A DNA stretch of 64,000 nt from Rhodospirillaceae bacterium. Lineage in GTDB: Bacteria; Pseudomonadota; Alphaproteobacteria; Azospirillales; Azospirillaceae. A program made the translations under genes and the position numbers. This document shows positions 28,059 through 38,888 of this stretch, piece by piece (position 1 is the stretch's first letter; the number at the start of each line of letters is the position of its first letter). The stretch covers positions 1-64,000 of the forward strand of contig JAJUIU010000009.1 in the NCBI GenBank assembly GCA_029267445.1. Direction: 5' to 3'. Below the pieces are notes generated by a model. The model saw only the letters and a program-made list of their open reading frames with translations, was not told the origin of the DNA and did no database searches.

Positions 28059-28529
28059 TCACCCGAACCACGCCCCCAGATCGGCCAGCATGTGGGTCCA
28101 GCCGGACCGGTGGTTGGCGGCGATGTCGGGTGTGGGCTGGTTGCTGTGCCGCACGCGCACCCGGGTGCCGCCGCCCTCCGGCGTGAAGGTCACGGTCACC
28201 AGCGTGTCGCGCACCGCACCGTTGTCCCAGCTCCAGGTGAAGACCAGCCGCTCGCCCGGTGCCACCTCCCGGTAGGTGCCGTGGCAGGCCTCCACCGGGC
28301 CGGCCGGGTCGGCGGCGGGCCGCATGGCGTAACGGTAGGTGCCGCCCGGCCGCACATCCATCTCGCAGCGGAACAGGGTCAAGCCCTCCAACTTGCCCCA
28401 CCAGCGCGTCATCACCGCCGGGTCCGTCCAGGCGCGCCAGACCTCGGCCACCGGTGCCGGGATCAGCCGGTCGACGGTGACGATCGCATGGGCCGGGGCG
28501 GACATCGTCGCGGCTTGGTCCGTGATCAT
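28059..28529 (-). CDS. SRPBCC/AHSA1-type ligand-binding protein
   Basis: The 156-residue protein has the START/Bet v1-like pattern of AHSA1 proteins: VDRLIPAPVAEVWRAWTDP at the start, RWWGKLEGLTLFRCEMDVRP, and a closing SGWTHMLADLGAWFG. Members bind hydrophobic ligands and are often paired with an ArsR regulator, as here: its ATG overlaps the ArsR stop (ATGA). The ligand is unknown. Confidence 0.9.
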   Translation of the reverse strand: MITDQAATMSAPAHAIVTVDRLIPAPVAEVWRAWTDPAVMTRWWGKLEGLTLFRCEMDVRPGGTYRYAMRPAADPAGPVEACHGTYREVAPGERLVFTWSWDNGAVRDTLVTVTFTPEGGGTRVRVRHSNQPTPDIAANHRSGWTHMLADLGAWFG

Positions 28530-28879
28530 CGCTCACCTCCCGTGTCGTCCTCTAACAGTGCGGCCAGCTCATCCAGCCGCGTGGACCAGAACCGCCGCGT
28601 CTCCTCCATCCAGGCTTCGGCGGCGGCCAGCGCTTCAGGTTCCAGCCGGCACAGGCGAACCCGGCCCCGCCGCTCCTGCCGCAGCAGGCCCGCCCCCTCC
28701 AGCACCCGCAGATGCTTGGACAGGGCGGGGGCGGTGATGCCCGGCGCGGCCTCGGCCTGGAGCGCGCCCACGCTGGCCGGGCCGCGCGACAGCCGCCCCA
28801 GAACGGCCCGGCGGGTCGGGTCCGCCAAGGCGTGGAATACGCGGTCCAGGCCCGCCGTGTCGACCTGATGATTAACCAT
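28526..28879 (-). CDS. ArsR-family transcriptional regulator
   Basis: The 117-residue protein is a winged helix of ArsR type (DRVFHALADPTRRAVLGRLS, then GITAPALSKHLRVLEGAGL as recognition region) without obvious metal-binding cysteines, typical of the ArsR proteins coupled to SRPBCC genes. The start at 28879 sits in the middle of an 18-bp palindrome, so binding there would block its own expression. It is co-transcribed and translationally coupled with the SRPBCC gene. Confidence 0.92.
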   Translation of the reverse strand: MVNHQVDTAGLDRVFHALADPTRRAVLGRLSRGPASVGALQAEAAPGITAPALSKHLRVLEGAGLLRQERRGRVRLCRLEPEALAAAEAWMEETRRFWSTRLDELAALLEDDTGGER

Positions 28880-28888
28880 ATGGTTAAT
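28871..28888. promoter_or_regulatory. 18-bp perfect palindrome at the ArsR start codon (probable operator)
   Basis: ATTAACCATATGGTTAAT is a perfect palindrome whose centre is the ArsR start codon on the minus strand. It stands out in GC-rich DNA and has the length expected for an ArsR dimer site, so autorepression is likely. Confidence 0.7.
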
Positions 28889-29002
28889 TATTAGTGGGCC
28901 CCGTCCCGGTGTCAAGCGGGTTGCGCGCGGCGCATTTGCCAGCCCGCCCGTCCGGCCCTATGGTCCCGCCCGGTTTCGGCCCGCCAGCGACAGAGCCCGC
29001 CC

Positions 29003-30298
29003 ATGATCCCGCGCTATTCCCGCCCCGAGATGACCCGCATCTGGGAGCCGGAGAACCGGTTCCGCATCTGGTTCGAGATCGAGGCCCACGCCATGGACGC
29101 CATGGCCGACCTCGGCATCGTCCCGCGCGAGGCGGCCAAGGCCGTGTGGGAGCGGGGCAAGTGGGACATCGCCCGCATCGACGAGATCGAGCGGGAGACC
29201 AAGCACGACGTCATCGCCTTCCTGACCAATCTGGCCGAACATGTCGGGCCGGAGGCGCGCTTCGTCCACCAGGGCATGACCAGCTCGGACGTGCTGGACA
29301 CCTGCCTCGCCGTCCAGCTGACCCAGGCCGCCGACCTGCTGCTGGCCGATCTGGATGCCCTGCTGGCCGCGCTGAAGCGCCGCGCGCTGGAGCACAGGCA
29401 CACCCCCACCATCGGCCGCAGCCACGGCATCCATGCGGAGCCGACGACCTTCGGCGTCAAACTGGCCGGCCACTACGCCGCCTTCGCCCGTAACAAGGTG
29501 CGGCTCCAGGCCGCCCGGGCGGAGGTGGCCACCTGCGCCATCTCGGGCGCCGTCGGCACCTTCGCCAACATCGACCCGCGCGTGGAGGAGCATGTGGCCG
29601 CAAGGCTCGGCCTCGCGGTGGAGCCGGTCAGCACCCAGATCATCCCGCGCGACCGTCACGCCATGTTCTTCGGCGTGCTGGGCGTCATCGCCGCCAGCAT
29701 CGAGAATCTGGCGACCGAGATCCGGCACCTCCAGCGGTCGGAGGTGCGGGAGGCGGAGGAGTATTTCAGCCCCGGCCAGAAGGGCAGCAGCGCCATGCCG
29801 CACAAGCGGAACCCGGTGCTGACGGAGAACCTCACCGGCCTCGCCCGCATGGTCCGCGCCTACGTCACACCGGCGCTGGAGAACGTCACCCTCTGGCACG
29901 AGCGGGACATCAGCCATTCCAGCGTGGAGCGCATGATCGGCCCCGACGCCACGGTGACGCTGGACTTCGCGCTCGCCCGCCTCACCGGCGTGATCGACAA
30001 GCTGGTGGTCTATCCGGAGAACATGAAGGCCAACCTCGACCAGCTCGGCGGGCTGCACAATTCGCAGCGCGTGCTGCTGGCCCTGACCCAGGCCGGGATG
30101 AGCCGGGAGGACGCCTACCGCGCGGTCCAGCGCAACGCCATGCCCGTCTGGCTGGAGGGCAAGGATTTCCGCACCCTCCTGAAGGCCGACGAGGAGGTGA
30201 TGCGGCACCTGACTCCGGCGACGATCGACGAGGCCTTCGACCTCGGCTACCACACCAAGCACGTGGACACGATCTTCGCCCGGGTGTTCGGCCAGTAA
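29003..30298 (+). CDS. purB: Adenylosuccinate lyase
   Basis: The 431-residue enzyme cleaves SAICAR and adenylosuccinate in purine synthesis. The family signature GSSAMPHKRNP is intact, with the catalytic His in GRSHGIHAEPTTFG and the serine loop in QGMTSSDVLDTC. Length and sequence match the B. subtilis/alphaproteobacterial class. It opens a purine cluster that continues with the zeta-inhibitor gene, purC and purS, with extra genes inserted between. Confidence 0.97.
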   Translation: MIPRYSRPEMTRIWEPENRFRIWFEIEAHAMDAMADLGIVPREAAKAVWERGKWDIARIDEIERETKHDVIAFLTNLAEHVGPEARFVHQGMTSSDVLDTCLAVQLTQAADLLLADLDALLAALKRRALEHRHTPTIGRSHGIHAEPTTFGVKLAGHYAAFARNKVRLQAARAEVATCAISGAVGTFANIDPRVEEHVAARLGLAVEPVSTQIIPRDRHAMFFGVLGVIAASIENLATEIRHLQRSEVREAEEYFSPGQKGSSAMPHKRNPVLTENLTGLARMVRAYVTPALENVTLWHERDISHSSVERMIGPDATVTLDFALARLTGVIDKLVVYPENMKANLDQLGGLHNSQRVLLALTQAGMSREDAYRAVQRNAMPVWLEGKDFRTLLKADEEVMRHLTPATIDEAFDLGYHTKHVDTIFARVFGQ

Positions 30299-30315
30299 GT
30301 TCCGGGAGAGGGGTG

Positions 30316-31121
30316 ATGGACGTCGGCGCCTATCTCGCCCGCATCGGCCTGTCCGGCCCGGTGCGCGTGGACGGGGACGGGCTGGCGGCGATCCACGTGG
30401 CCCACGCCGGCGCCATCCCGTTCGAGAACATGGACATCCAGGCCGACCCACAGCACCCGATCCGGCTGGAGCCTGAGGCCGTGTTCGCCAAGCTGGTGAC
30501 GGCCCGTCGCGGCGGCTACTGCTTCGAGCAGAACACGCTGATGGCGGCGATGCTGGAACGGCAGGGCTTCCGCGTGCGCCGCATGCTGGCCCGGGTCATG
30601 TGGCGCACCGGCGTGCCGCATGGGCGGACGCATCTGGTGCTGCGGTGGAGGTGGGCGGCCATGTCTTCCTGGCCGATAACGGGTTTGGCGGGTTCGGCCT
30701 GCTGGCCCCGCTCCCCTGGGAGCCCGGGGTGGAGCGGGACGTTTACGGCGAACGCTGGCGCTTGATGCCGTCCGCCTGGGCGCCGGGCCTGGAGACGCAG
30801 GTGTTCCTGGATGGGGAGTGGCGGCCGCTCTACTGGATGTCGCCCGACGACCCGGTGGCGGACGCGGATCTGGAGATCGCGAACCACTACACCGCGACCT
30901 TCCCGACATCCCGGTTCGTGCAGAACCGCATCGCCGCCCGGAACCGGCCGGGAGATCGGCGCAGTATCCTGAACGGGGAGCTGAAGATCCGGCGCGGGGA
31001 AACGGTGGAGACGATCCGCATCGCCGACGAGGCCGCGTTCCGCAGCGCCCTCGCAGAGCACTTCGCGTTGGACCTGCCGGCCGACCTCAAACTCCGGCCG
31101 CACCCCGAGATCGCGCCCTGA
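30316..31121 (+). pseudogene. Arylamine N-acetyltransferase, interrupted by a -1 frameshift
   Basis: The first frame (30316 to about 30645) encodes the N-terminal NAT domain with IPFENMDIQ, the catalytic Cys of RRGGYCFEQN and the catalytic His of GRTHLVL. The sequence then continues in another frame with VEVGGHVFLADNGFGG, which carries the catalytic Asp, through to LRPHPEIAP at 31121. Joining the frames needs one extra base near 30643-30645, where CTGCGGTGGAG would read naturally as CTGCGGGTGGAG. All three catalytic residues survive, so the break is either a very recent mutation or a sequencing error in a G-run. Without the shift the protein would lose its Asp. Confidence 0.85.
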
Positions 31122-31131
31122 AACGAACCGC

Positions 31132-31452
31132 TCACCCCGCCTGGATCTGCTCCCGCGCGACCTCGAGCAGGCGCTCCATCTCCTTCTCGATCTTGTGCTC
31201 GGAGATGCCGACGTTCTTGGCGTCCAGGTCGGCCTTGACCTTGCGCAGGATGTCCTTGTGGCCGGCCTCCTCGAAATCGACCGCCACGATGTGCTTGGCG
31301 TAGGCGTCGGCCTCGTCGCCGGTCAGGCCCAGATGCTCCGCCGCCCACAGCCCGACCAGTTTCGCCCGCCGGGCATAGATGCGGAACAGCATCTCCTGGT
31401 CGTGCTTGAACTTGTTCTCGAAGGCCTGTTCGCGCTCGTCGAAGGTGGTCAT
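31132..31452 (-). CDS. ATPase inhibitor zeta subunit (DUF1476)
   Basis: The 106-residue helical protein (DEREQAFENKFKHDQEMLFR start, AKLVGLWAAEHLGLTGDEAD centre) belongs to the DUF1476 family, shown in Paracoccus to be the zeta subunit that inhibits F1-ATPase hydrolysis. It is found next to purine genes in many alphaproteobacteria. AGAGGAAACG precedes the ATG. It lies on the opposite strand to its neighbours. Confidence 0.92.
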   Translation of the reverse strand: MTTFDEREQAFENKFKHDQEMLFRIYARRAKLVGLWAAEHLGLTGDEADAYAKHIVAVDFEEAGHKDILRKVKADLDAKNVGISEHKIEKEMERLLEVAREQIQAG

Positions 31453-31631
31453 CGTTTCCTCTGGCCGGCTCGGGCGTGTCGGTCGTCCGGGGTGGTCATG
31501 CCCGCGTTCGGGTGCCCTTATAGACCGGGTCCCGTTCGCGCGCCACGCCCTTCGAACACGGGTTTAAGGCTATCCCGGCGCGCCCGGATTGCGCTAGGTC
31601 AAGCCATGGATGCGAAAGGGGAATCCGTTCG

Positions 31632-32417
31632 ATGTGCAGTGTCGTCATCCTGCGCCGTCCGGGCCACGCCTGGCCGCTGATCCTGGCCGCCAACCGGGAC
31701 GAGATGGCGGGCCGCCCATGGAAGCCGCCGGCCCGCCATTGGCCCGACCGGCCGGACGTGACGGCGGGGCTGGACGAGACGGCGGGGGGAAGCTGGCTCG
31801 GCCTCAACGACACGGGCGTGGTCGCCGCCGTGCTCAACGGGGAGAAGTCGCTGGGCCCGGCCCCCGGCAAGCGCTCGCGCGGGGAACTGGTGCTGGAGGC
31901 GCTGGACCATGCGGACGCCGCCGCGGCGGCCGAGGCGCTGGCAGACCTGGACCCGGATGCCTACCGCCCCTTCAACCTTCTGGTGGCCGACAACCGGGAC
32001 GCAATGGTGTTGACCAACCGGCGGGCGGGCCTGCGCGGCGGGCGCCGCCGGTTGCGGGTCCAGGCCGTGCCGACGGGAGTCTCCATGGTCACGGCGTCCG
32101 ACCTGAACGACACGAAGGCCAGCCCGCGCCAGCGCATGTACCTGCCCCTGTTCCGCGCCGCCGACCCGCCCGATCCCGATGCTCCCGGTACCGATGGGGG
32201 CGACTGGTCCCGCTGGGCGGAGCTGATGGGCAGCCGCATCTGGTCCGGCGACGCCGGCCCGCGCGGCGCTATGTGCGTCGTCACCGACACGGGCTTCGAA
32301 ACCGGCAGCGCGAGCCTGATCGCCCTGCCGTCGGTGGAGCGGCTGGGGACGAAGCCCCTTTGGCTGTTCGCCCCCGGCCGCCCGGACGTGACGCCCTATG
32401 CCCCGGTTGAGGTGTGA
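31632..32417 (+). CDS. NRDE-family (TANGO2-like) protein
   Basis: The 261-residue protein begins MCSVVILRRPGHAWPLILAA followed by NRDE, the defining motif of the family. Cys2 could become an N-terminal nucleophile after Met removal. Eukaryotic TANGO2 is implicated in haem or lipid handling; the bacterial function is unsettled. Other conserved-looking features are GGSWLGLND and NDTKASPRQR. Confidence 0.9.
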   Translation: MCSVVILRRPGHAWPLILAANRDEMAGRPWKPPARHWPDRPDVTAGLDETAGGSWLGLNDTGVVAAVLNGEKSLGPAPGKRSRGELVLEALDHADAAAAAEALADLDPDAYRPFNLLVADNRDAMVLTNRRAGLRGGRRRLRVQAVPTGVSMVTASDLNDTKASPRQRMYLPLFRAADPPDPDAPGTDGGDWSRWAELMGSRIWSGDAGPRGAMCVVTDTGFETGSASLIALPSVERLGTKPLWLFAPGRPDVTPYAPVEV

Positions 32418-32432
32418 GGCTTTCCGCTGTAT

Positions 32433-32444
32433 GTTACGCGTAAC
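32433..32444. promoter_or_regulatory. 12-bp palindrome upstream of the MazE-like antitoxin gene
   Basis: GTTACGCGTAAC is a perfect palindrome 19 bases before the antitoxin ATG, between the NRDE stop and the ribosome site. Toxin-antitoxin operons are normally autorepressed at such a position. Confidence 0.5.
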
Positions 32445-32463
32445 GCTTGCCGAGGAGGCCGCC

Positions 32464-32685
32464 ATGGGCACCGGTGCAGCACGGGTACGACAGTATCGCG
32501 AACGCCTGAAGGCCGCGGGCCTGCGTGAGGTGCGGATCGTGCTGCCGGACGCCCGGTCGCCTGAGGTTCGGGCCAGGATCGCGGCCCAGATGGCCAATCT
32601 CGATCCCGAGGAGGAGGCCGAGGCGCTCCGCTGGATCGAGGCCGTGAGCATGTTCGACAACGAGGATTTGGATGAAACGCGGTGA
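32464..32685 (+). CDS. MazE-like antitoxin (DUF3018 type)
   Basis: The 73-residue acidic protein reads ARVRQYRERLKAAGLREVRI at its N terminus, the DUF3018 pattern of antitoxins that accompany PemK/MazF toxins. The tail [17 protein letters not shown] is acidic and likely wraps the toxin. GAGGAGG precedes the ATG. The gene overlaps the toxin by 14 bases. Confidence 0.85.
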   Translation: MGTGAARVRQYRERLKAAGLREVRIVLPDARSPEVRARIAAQMANLDPEEEAEALRWIEAVSMFDNEDLDETR

Positions 32686-32998
32686 CGTGGTGACGGTCGC
32701 CACGTCCGGCGACTACGGCAAGCCGCGTCCCGCCGTCATCATTCAGACCGATACGTTCCCCCCGACCCATCCCTCCATCGTGATCGTCCAGTTCACATCC
32801 GTGCTGGAAACCGCCGACGTGCGCGTGACGGTTGAGCCCACTCCCGGAAACGGTTTGCGCACGGTCTCGCAAGCAATGGCGGACAAGCCCACGACCGTGA
32901 CCCGGAACCGTGTCGGCGCCGTCATCGGGCGCCTGTCGGACTCCGACCTGTCGCGCATCGTCGCCGCCGTGGCCCTGACGATCGGCCTCGCGGGCTGA
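32672..32998 (+). CDS. MazF/PemK-family toxin (endoribonuclease)
   Basis: The 108-residue protein has the MazF fold pattern: [20 protein letters not shown] at the start, an [11 protein letters not shown] segment carrying the Ser/Thr region of the active site, and a final helix ([15 protein letters not shown]). It should cleave RNA when the antitoxin is lost. The pair sits between the NRDE gene and purC and interrupts an otherwise common purine gene order. Confidence 0.9.
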   Translation: MKRGDVVTVATSGDYGKPRPAVIIQTDTFPPTHPSIVIVQFTSVLETADVRVTVEPTPGNGLRTVSQAMADKPTTVTRNRVGAVIGRLSDSDLSRIVAAVALTIGLAG

Positions 32999-33203
32999 CC
33001 GGCCCGGGGCCGCCCCTGTGACAGTCCCCGGCCCGGCCCCGTCCGCTGTCTGCCATGCGGGTGGCTCCGTTGTGTCGGGGGGCCCGGCCTGCTATACCGC
33101 ACCGACCGACCCGCATGGCCCCGCCTGCGGGTCAAAACCGCTTGTATGGCCCGCCTGGCCTGTTGTCGGTCGCGGCGGGCCACGCTTCTTGGACGGATTG
33201 CAG

Positions 33204-33968
33204 ATGACACGACGCCGGCGGATCTATGAGGGCAAGGCCAAGATCCTGTTCGAAGGGCCGGAGCCCGGCACCCTCGTCCAGTACTTCAAGGACGACGCCA
33301 CCGCCTTCAACGCCCAGAAGAAGGGCACGATCACCGGCAAGGGCGTGCTGAACAACCGCATCTCCGAATATCTGATGATGAAGCTGGGGGAGATCGGCAT
33401 CCCAACCCACTTCGTCCGCCGCCTCAACATGCGCGAGCAGCTGATCCGCGAGGTGGAGATCATCCCGATCGAGGTGGTGGTCCGCAACGTGGCGGCCGGG
33501 TCCCTGACCAAGCGCTTCGGCATCCCGGAGGGCACCCAGCTCCCCCGCTCCATCGTCGAGTACTATTACAAGTCCGACGAGCTGGGCGACCCCATGGTAT
33601 CTGAGGAGCACATCACCGCCTTCGGCTGGGCCGCTCCGCAGGACCTGGACGACATGCTGGCCCTGGCGCTGCGCGTGAACGACTATCTGTCGGGCCTGTT
33701 CCTGGGCATCGGCCTGCGCCTCGTCGACTTCAAGGTGGAGTTCGGCCGCCTGTGGGAGAACGAGGAGATGCGCATCGTCCTGGCCGACGAGATCAGCCCG
33801 GACAATTGCCGCCTGTGGGACGTGAAGACCAACGAGAAGCTGGACAAGGACCGCTTCCGCCAGGATCTCGGCAACGTGGCGGAGGCCTACCAGGAGGTGG
33901 CCCGCCGCCTCGGCATCCTGCCCGAGGCCGGCCCCGGCGACCACGCCGCGCCGAAGCTGGTGCAGTGA
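33204..33968 (+). CDS. purC: Phosphoribosylaminoimidazole-succinocarboxamide synthase (SAICAR synthetase)
   Basis: The 254-residue enzyme joins CAIR and aspartate in purine synthesis. Motifs seen are [13 protein letters not shown] at the N terminus, [24 protein letters not shown], and [10 protein letters not shown] followed by [13 protein letters not shown], all intact. The ATG at 33204 begins at the usual family start. purS follows after 32 bases. Confidence 0.97.
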   Translation: MTRRRRIYEGKAKILFEGPEPGTLVQYFKDDATAFNAQKKGTITGKGVLNNRISEYLMMKLGEIGIPTHFVRRLNMREQLIREVEIIPIEVVVRNVAAGSLTKRFGIPEGTQLPRSIVEYYYKSDELGDPMVSEEHITAFGWAAPQDLDDMLALALRVNDYLSGLFLGIGLRLVDFKVEFGRLWENEEMRIVLADEISPDNCRLWDVKTNEKLDKDRFRQDLGNVAEAYQEVARRLGILPEAGPGDHAAPKLVQ

Positions 33969-34000
33969 ACCCCTCCCTCCATGCCCGTGCGAGAAAGACC

Positions 34001-34243
34001 ATGAAGGCCAAGGTCACCGTCACCCTGAAGAACGGCGTGCTCGATCCCCAGGGCAAGGCCATCGGCCACGCGCTGCACACGCTGGGCTTCCTCTCCGTCG
34101 GCGAGGTGCGCCAGGGCAAGCTGATCGAGCTCGACCTGGAGGAGACCGATCCCGAGGCCGCCCGCGCCACCGTGGACGCCATGTGCCGCAAGCTGCTGGC
34201 CAACACGGTGATCGAGAACTACGCCATCGAGCTGGTGCCCTGA
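34001..34243 (+). CDS. purS: Phosphoribosylformylglycinamidine synthase subunit PurS
   Basis: The 80-residue protein (MKAKVTVTLKNGVLDPQGKA start, ENYAIELVP end) is the small subunit of the three-part FGAM synthase, which bridges PurQ and PurL. Downstream, where purQ and purL usually lie, there is instead an unrelated secreted-protein gene, so the other two subunits must be encoded elsewhere. Confidence 0.96.
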   Translation: MKAKVTVTLKNGVLDPQGKAIGHALHTLGFLSVGEVRQGKLIELDLEETDPEAARATVDAMCRKLLANTVIENYAIELVP

Positions 34244-34254
34244 GGTCCCCGCCC

Positions 34255-34782
34255 ATGCGCGCGATCCTCTTCGCCCCCGCGCTGGCCGCCACCCTGGCCG
34301 CCACCCTCGTCTCAGCCCTCCTGCTGACGGCGGCCCCGGCACTGGCCGACGCCAACGCCAATGTCGGCGCCGTGCTGAAATGCCGGGACATCGCCGACCC
34401 GGCCGAGCGCCTCGCCTGCTACGACCGCACGGTGCCGGCGCTCGGGCTCCCTGCGGCCCCCGCGGCGGCGCCCGCCGCCCCCGGCCCGACGCCGCTGGAG
34501 CGCTTCGGGGCGGAGCGGCTGCCCCAGGAGGTGCAGGAGCAGGCGCGCAGGGAATCGGGCGAGCTCGACTACATCGCCGCCCGCGTCACCGCCGTCCGCC
34601 AGGGCTCGCCCGGCCGCTTCACCCTGGCGCTCGACAACGGGCAGACCTGGACGACGCTGGAGGCCATGCGCGCCCCGCCCAAGACGGGGGAGGCCGTGGT
34701 GATCGAGCGCGGGCTGATCGGCAGCTACAACCTGCTGGTCGCCGGCCGCAACGCCATCACCAAGGTCCGCCGCGTCCAGTGA
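34255..34782 (+). CDS. Secreted protein with a cysteine-pair motif (175 aa), function unknown
   Basis: A signal peptide (LVSALLLTAAPALA) is followed by a motif with two cysteines, LKCRDIADPAERLACYDR, a widespread periplasmic pattern that probably forms a disulfide. A low-complexity Ala/Pro linker leads to a small beta-rich C-terminal domain (YIAARVTAVRQGSPGRFTLA). I cannot assign a function. Its stop overlaps the slyX start (GTGA). Confidence 0.75.
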   Translation: MRAILFAPALAATLAATLVSALLLTAAPALADANANVGAVLKCRDIADPAERLACYDRTVPALGLPAAPAAAPAAPGPTPLERFGAERLPQEVQEQARRESGELDYIAARVTAVRQGSPGRFTLALDNGQTWTTLEAMRAPPKTGEAVVIERGLIGSYNLLVAGRNAITKVRRVQ

Positions 34783-35015
34783 CGGACACGAACGCACCCA
34801 CGCGCGAGGAGCTGCTGGCCCGCGTGGTGGAGCTGGAAATCCGCCTGACGCACCAGGAGCGCATGGCCGACGAGCTCTCCGCCGTCGTCGCCGACCAGGG
34901 CCGCCTGATCGACCGCCTGACCGAGCGACTGCGCGGCCTCGCCGACCGCCTCGCCGACGCCGAATCCGGCTGGCGCCCCAGCCCCCAGGACGAAAAACCC
35001 CCGCCGCATTGGTGA
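34779..35015 (+). CDS. slyX: SlyX-family coiled-coil protein
   Basis: The 78-residue protein is mostly one heptad helix (LLARVVELEIRLTHQERMAD and on) ending in PQDEKPPPHW, the usual SlyX tail. The start is GTG, overlapping the preceding stop, which indicates coupling. Its role is unknown in general. Confidence 0.85.
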   Translation: MTDTNAPTREELLARVVELEIRLTHQERMADELSAVVADQGRLIDRLTERLRGLADRLADAESGWRPSPQDEKPPPHW

Positions 35016-35102
35016 GGGGGCGCGGGTTGGGCCCTGCGGCCTTGCCCCGGGCCAGTATATAGGACATAATGCCCATAAATCGCGGCGGGGTCCGTGCCGC
35101 CT

Positions 35103-35145
35103 CCGTGTTACGTTACACCCCAAACCGCCCAAAAACGTAACACGG
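35103..35145. repeat. 12-bp inverted repeat within a cluster of GTAACAC heptamers
   Basis: Arms CCGTGTTACGTT (35103-35114) and AACGTAACACGG (35134-35145) are perfectly complementary with a 19-base spacer. The heptamer GTAACAC or its complement occurs at 35105, 35112, 35137 and 35146, with a variant GTATCAC at about 35157. The array lies between the convergent slyX and NYN genes, next to an AT-rich patch (35054-35080), and lacks the T-run of a terminator. Confidence 0.6.
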
Positions 35146-35183
35146 CGTAACACAGCGTATCACAGGGCCTGGATCGGGGTGCC

Positions 35184-36008
35184 TCACAGGGCGGGTTCGC
35201 CGGTCCTGGCGTGTTGGATCGCCAGCCGACGCATGGTGCGCTTTTCGTCGGCATCGAGGTCGCGACCAAGCAGCTTGCCGCAGGTTCCAAGCAGCCGACA
35301 GTCGATATCCCGTGGGACGACCGGCGATGGGCCGTCCAAGGCCGCAATCCTGGCGCGATCCTCCGGCGTGAGGGATTCCACGAAGTCCGCCACGATAGCG
35401 GGGAGCGGCCGGGCGGCGACGGGCGCCGTGGCGGCGACGGGGGGAGGCAGGGCGGACATTGTTTCCGGGGGCCGGAATGACAGGATTCGGGTCACAACCT
35501 CCCGGCCCCATTCGGCCGTCGTGTCCGCCTCGTCGAGCAGCTGGGGCGACTGTGACGCCCTGCTGGGCTCGATGCCGAGAAGATGGACGCGCACACCGAA
35601 CGACTGGGCGATGACCAGACCGGGCAGAAGATCGCCATCGCCTGAAAGCAGTAGCGCGTCCGCCATGGCCTTGTTTCGGGCGAGGTCGATCATGTCGGTG
35701 ACGATAAGGGAGTCCACACCCTTCTGCTCGCCAGCGCTATTAACGATCCCCAGCCGCAACTTGACGTCTGGCACCTGGGCTATGCGGTTGTGTTCCTCCG
35801 TTCGGCCCCGGTAGGCGGAGGCGCCATCGTACCAGTAGACGCGCAGGAGCGGGAGGCCGCTGACCCGATCGGCGGTGGCCCTGAGTTCCGCGACCGTGGT
35901 CGCGATGTCCAAATCCACGAGCCGGCGCGGCTGCCTGCTCCCCATGATCGCGGCCGATCCCTGGGCGAACAGATATCCGGCATCGACGAAGATCGCTACA
36001 CGATCCAT
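35184..36008 (-). CDS. NYN-domain (PIN-like) putative RNA nuclease
   Basis: The 274-residue protein has an N-terminal NYN/LabA-like domain with the acidic sites spread over VAIFVDAGYLF, KGVDSLIVTDMIDLA and LLLSGDGDLLPGL. These aspartates bind metal in PIN-type ribonucleases. An Ala/Pro linker and a C-terminal helical region (LTPEDRARIAALDG) follow. The start at 36008 is only 16 bases from the end of the terminator that serves acnA. Confidence 0.85.
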   Translation of the reverse strand: MDRVAIFVDAGYLFAQGSAAIMGSRQPRRLVDLDIATTVAELRATADRVSGLPLLRVYWYDGASAYRGRTEEHNRIAQVPDVKLRLGIVNSAGEQKGVDSLIVTDMIDLARNKAMADALLLSGDGDLLPGLVIAQSFGVRVHLLGIEPSRASQSPQLLDEADTTAEWGREVVTRILSFRPPETMSALPPPVAATAPVAARPLPAIVADFVESLTPEDRARIAALDGPSPVVPRDIDCRLLGTCGKLLGRDLDADEKRTMRRLAIQHARTGEPAL

Positions 36009-36024
36009 GGTTGCGTCACTGGAC

Positions 36025-36052
36025 AATAAAAAGGGGTCCCCGCAGGGACCCC
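36025..36052 (-). terminator. Rho-independent terminator downstream of acnA
   Basis: On the minus strand a perfect 8-bp stem GGGGTCCC/GGGACCCC with a four-base loop (36033-36052) is followed by TTTTTATT. It ends transcription from acnA and lies immediately before the NYN gene on the same strand. Confidence 0.85.
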
Positions 36053-36141
36053 CTACATAGGCCGCCACGTCTCACCAACACATACGAGACGCGAGGGACC
36101 CGCCCTATATCGCCATTTCCGGCGGTGCGGGCAAGGGAAAT

Positions 36142-36169
36142 CCGCAGCGCCCGACTGAGGGCGCTGCGG
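36142..36169 (-). other. 11-bp hairpin just downstream of acnA
   Basis: CCGCAGCGCCC (36142-36152) and GGGCGCTGCGG (36159-36169) form a perfect stem with a six-base loop, 14 bases past the acnA stop. With only ATTTCCC after it on the minus strand it is a poor terminator; it may protect the mRNA 3' end ahead of the stronger terminator. Confidence 0.5.
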
Positions 36170-36182
36170 CTGTCTGCCAGTG

Positions 36183-38888
<2,706 letters not shown>

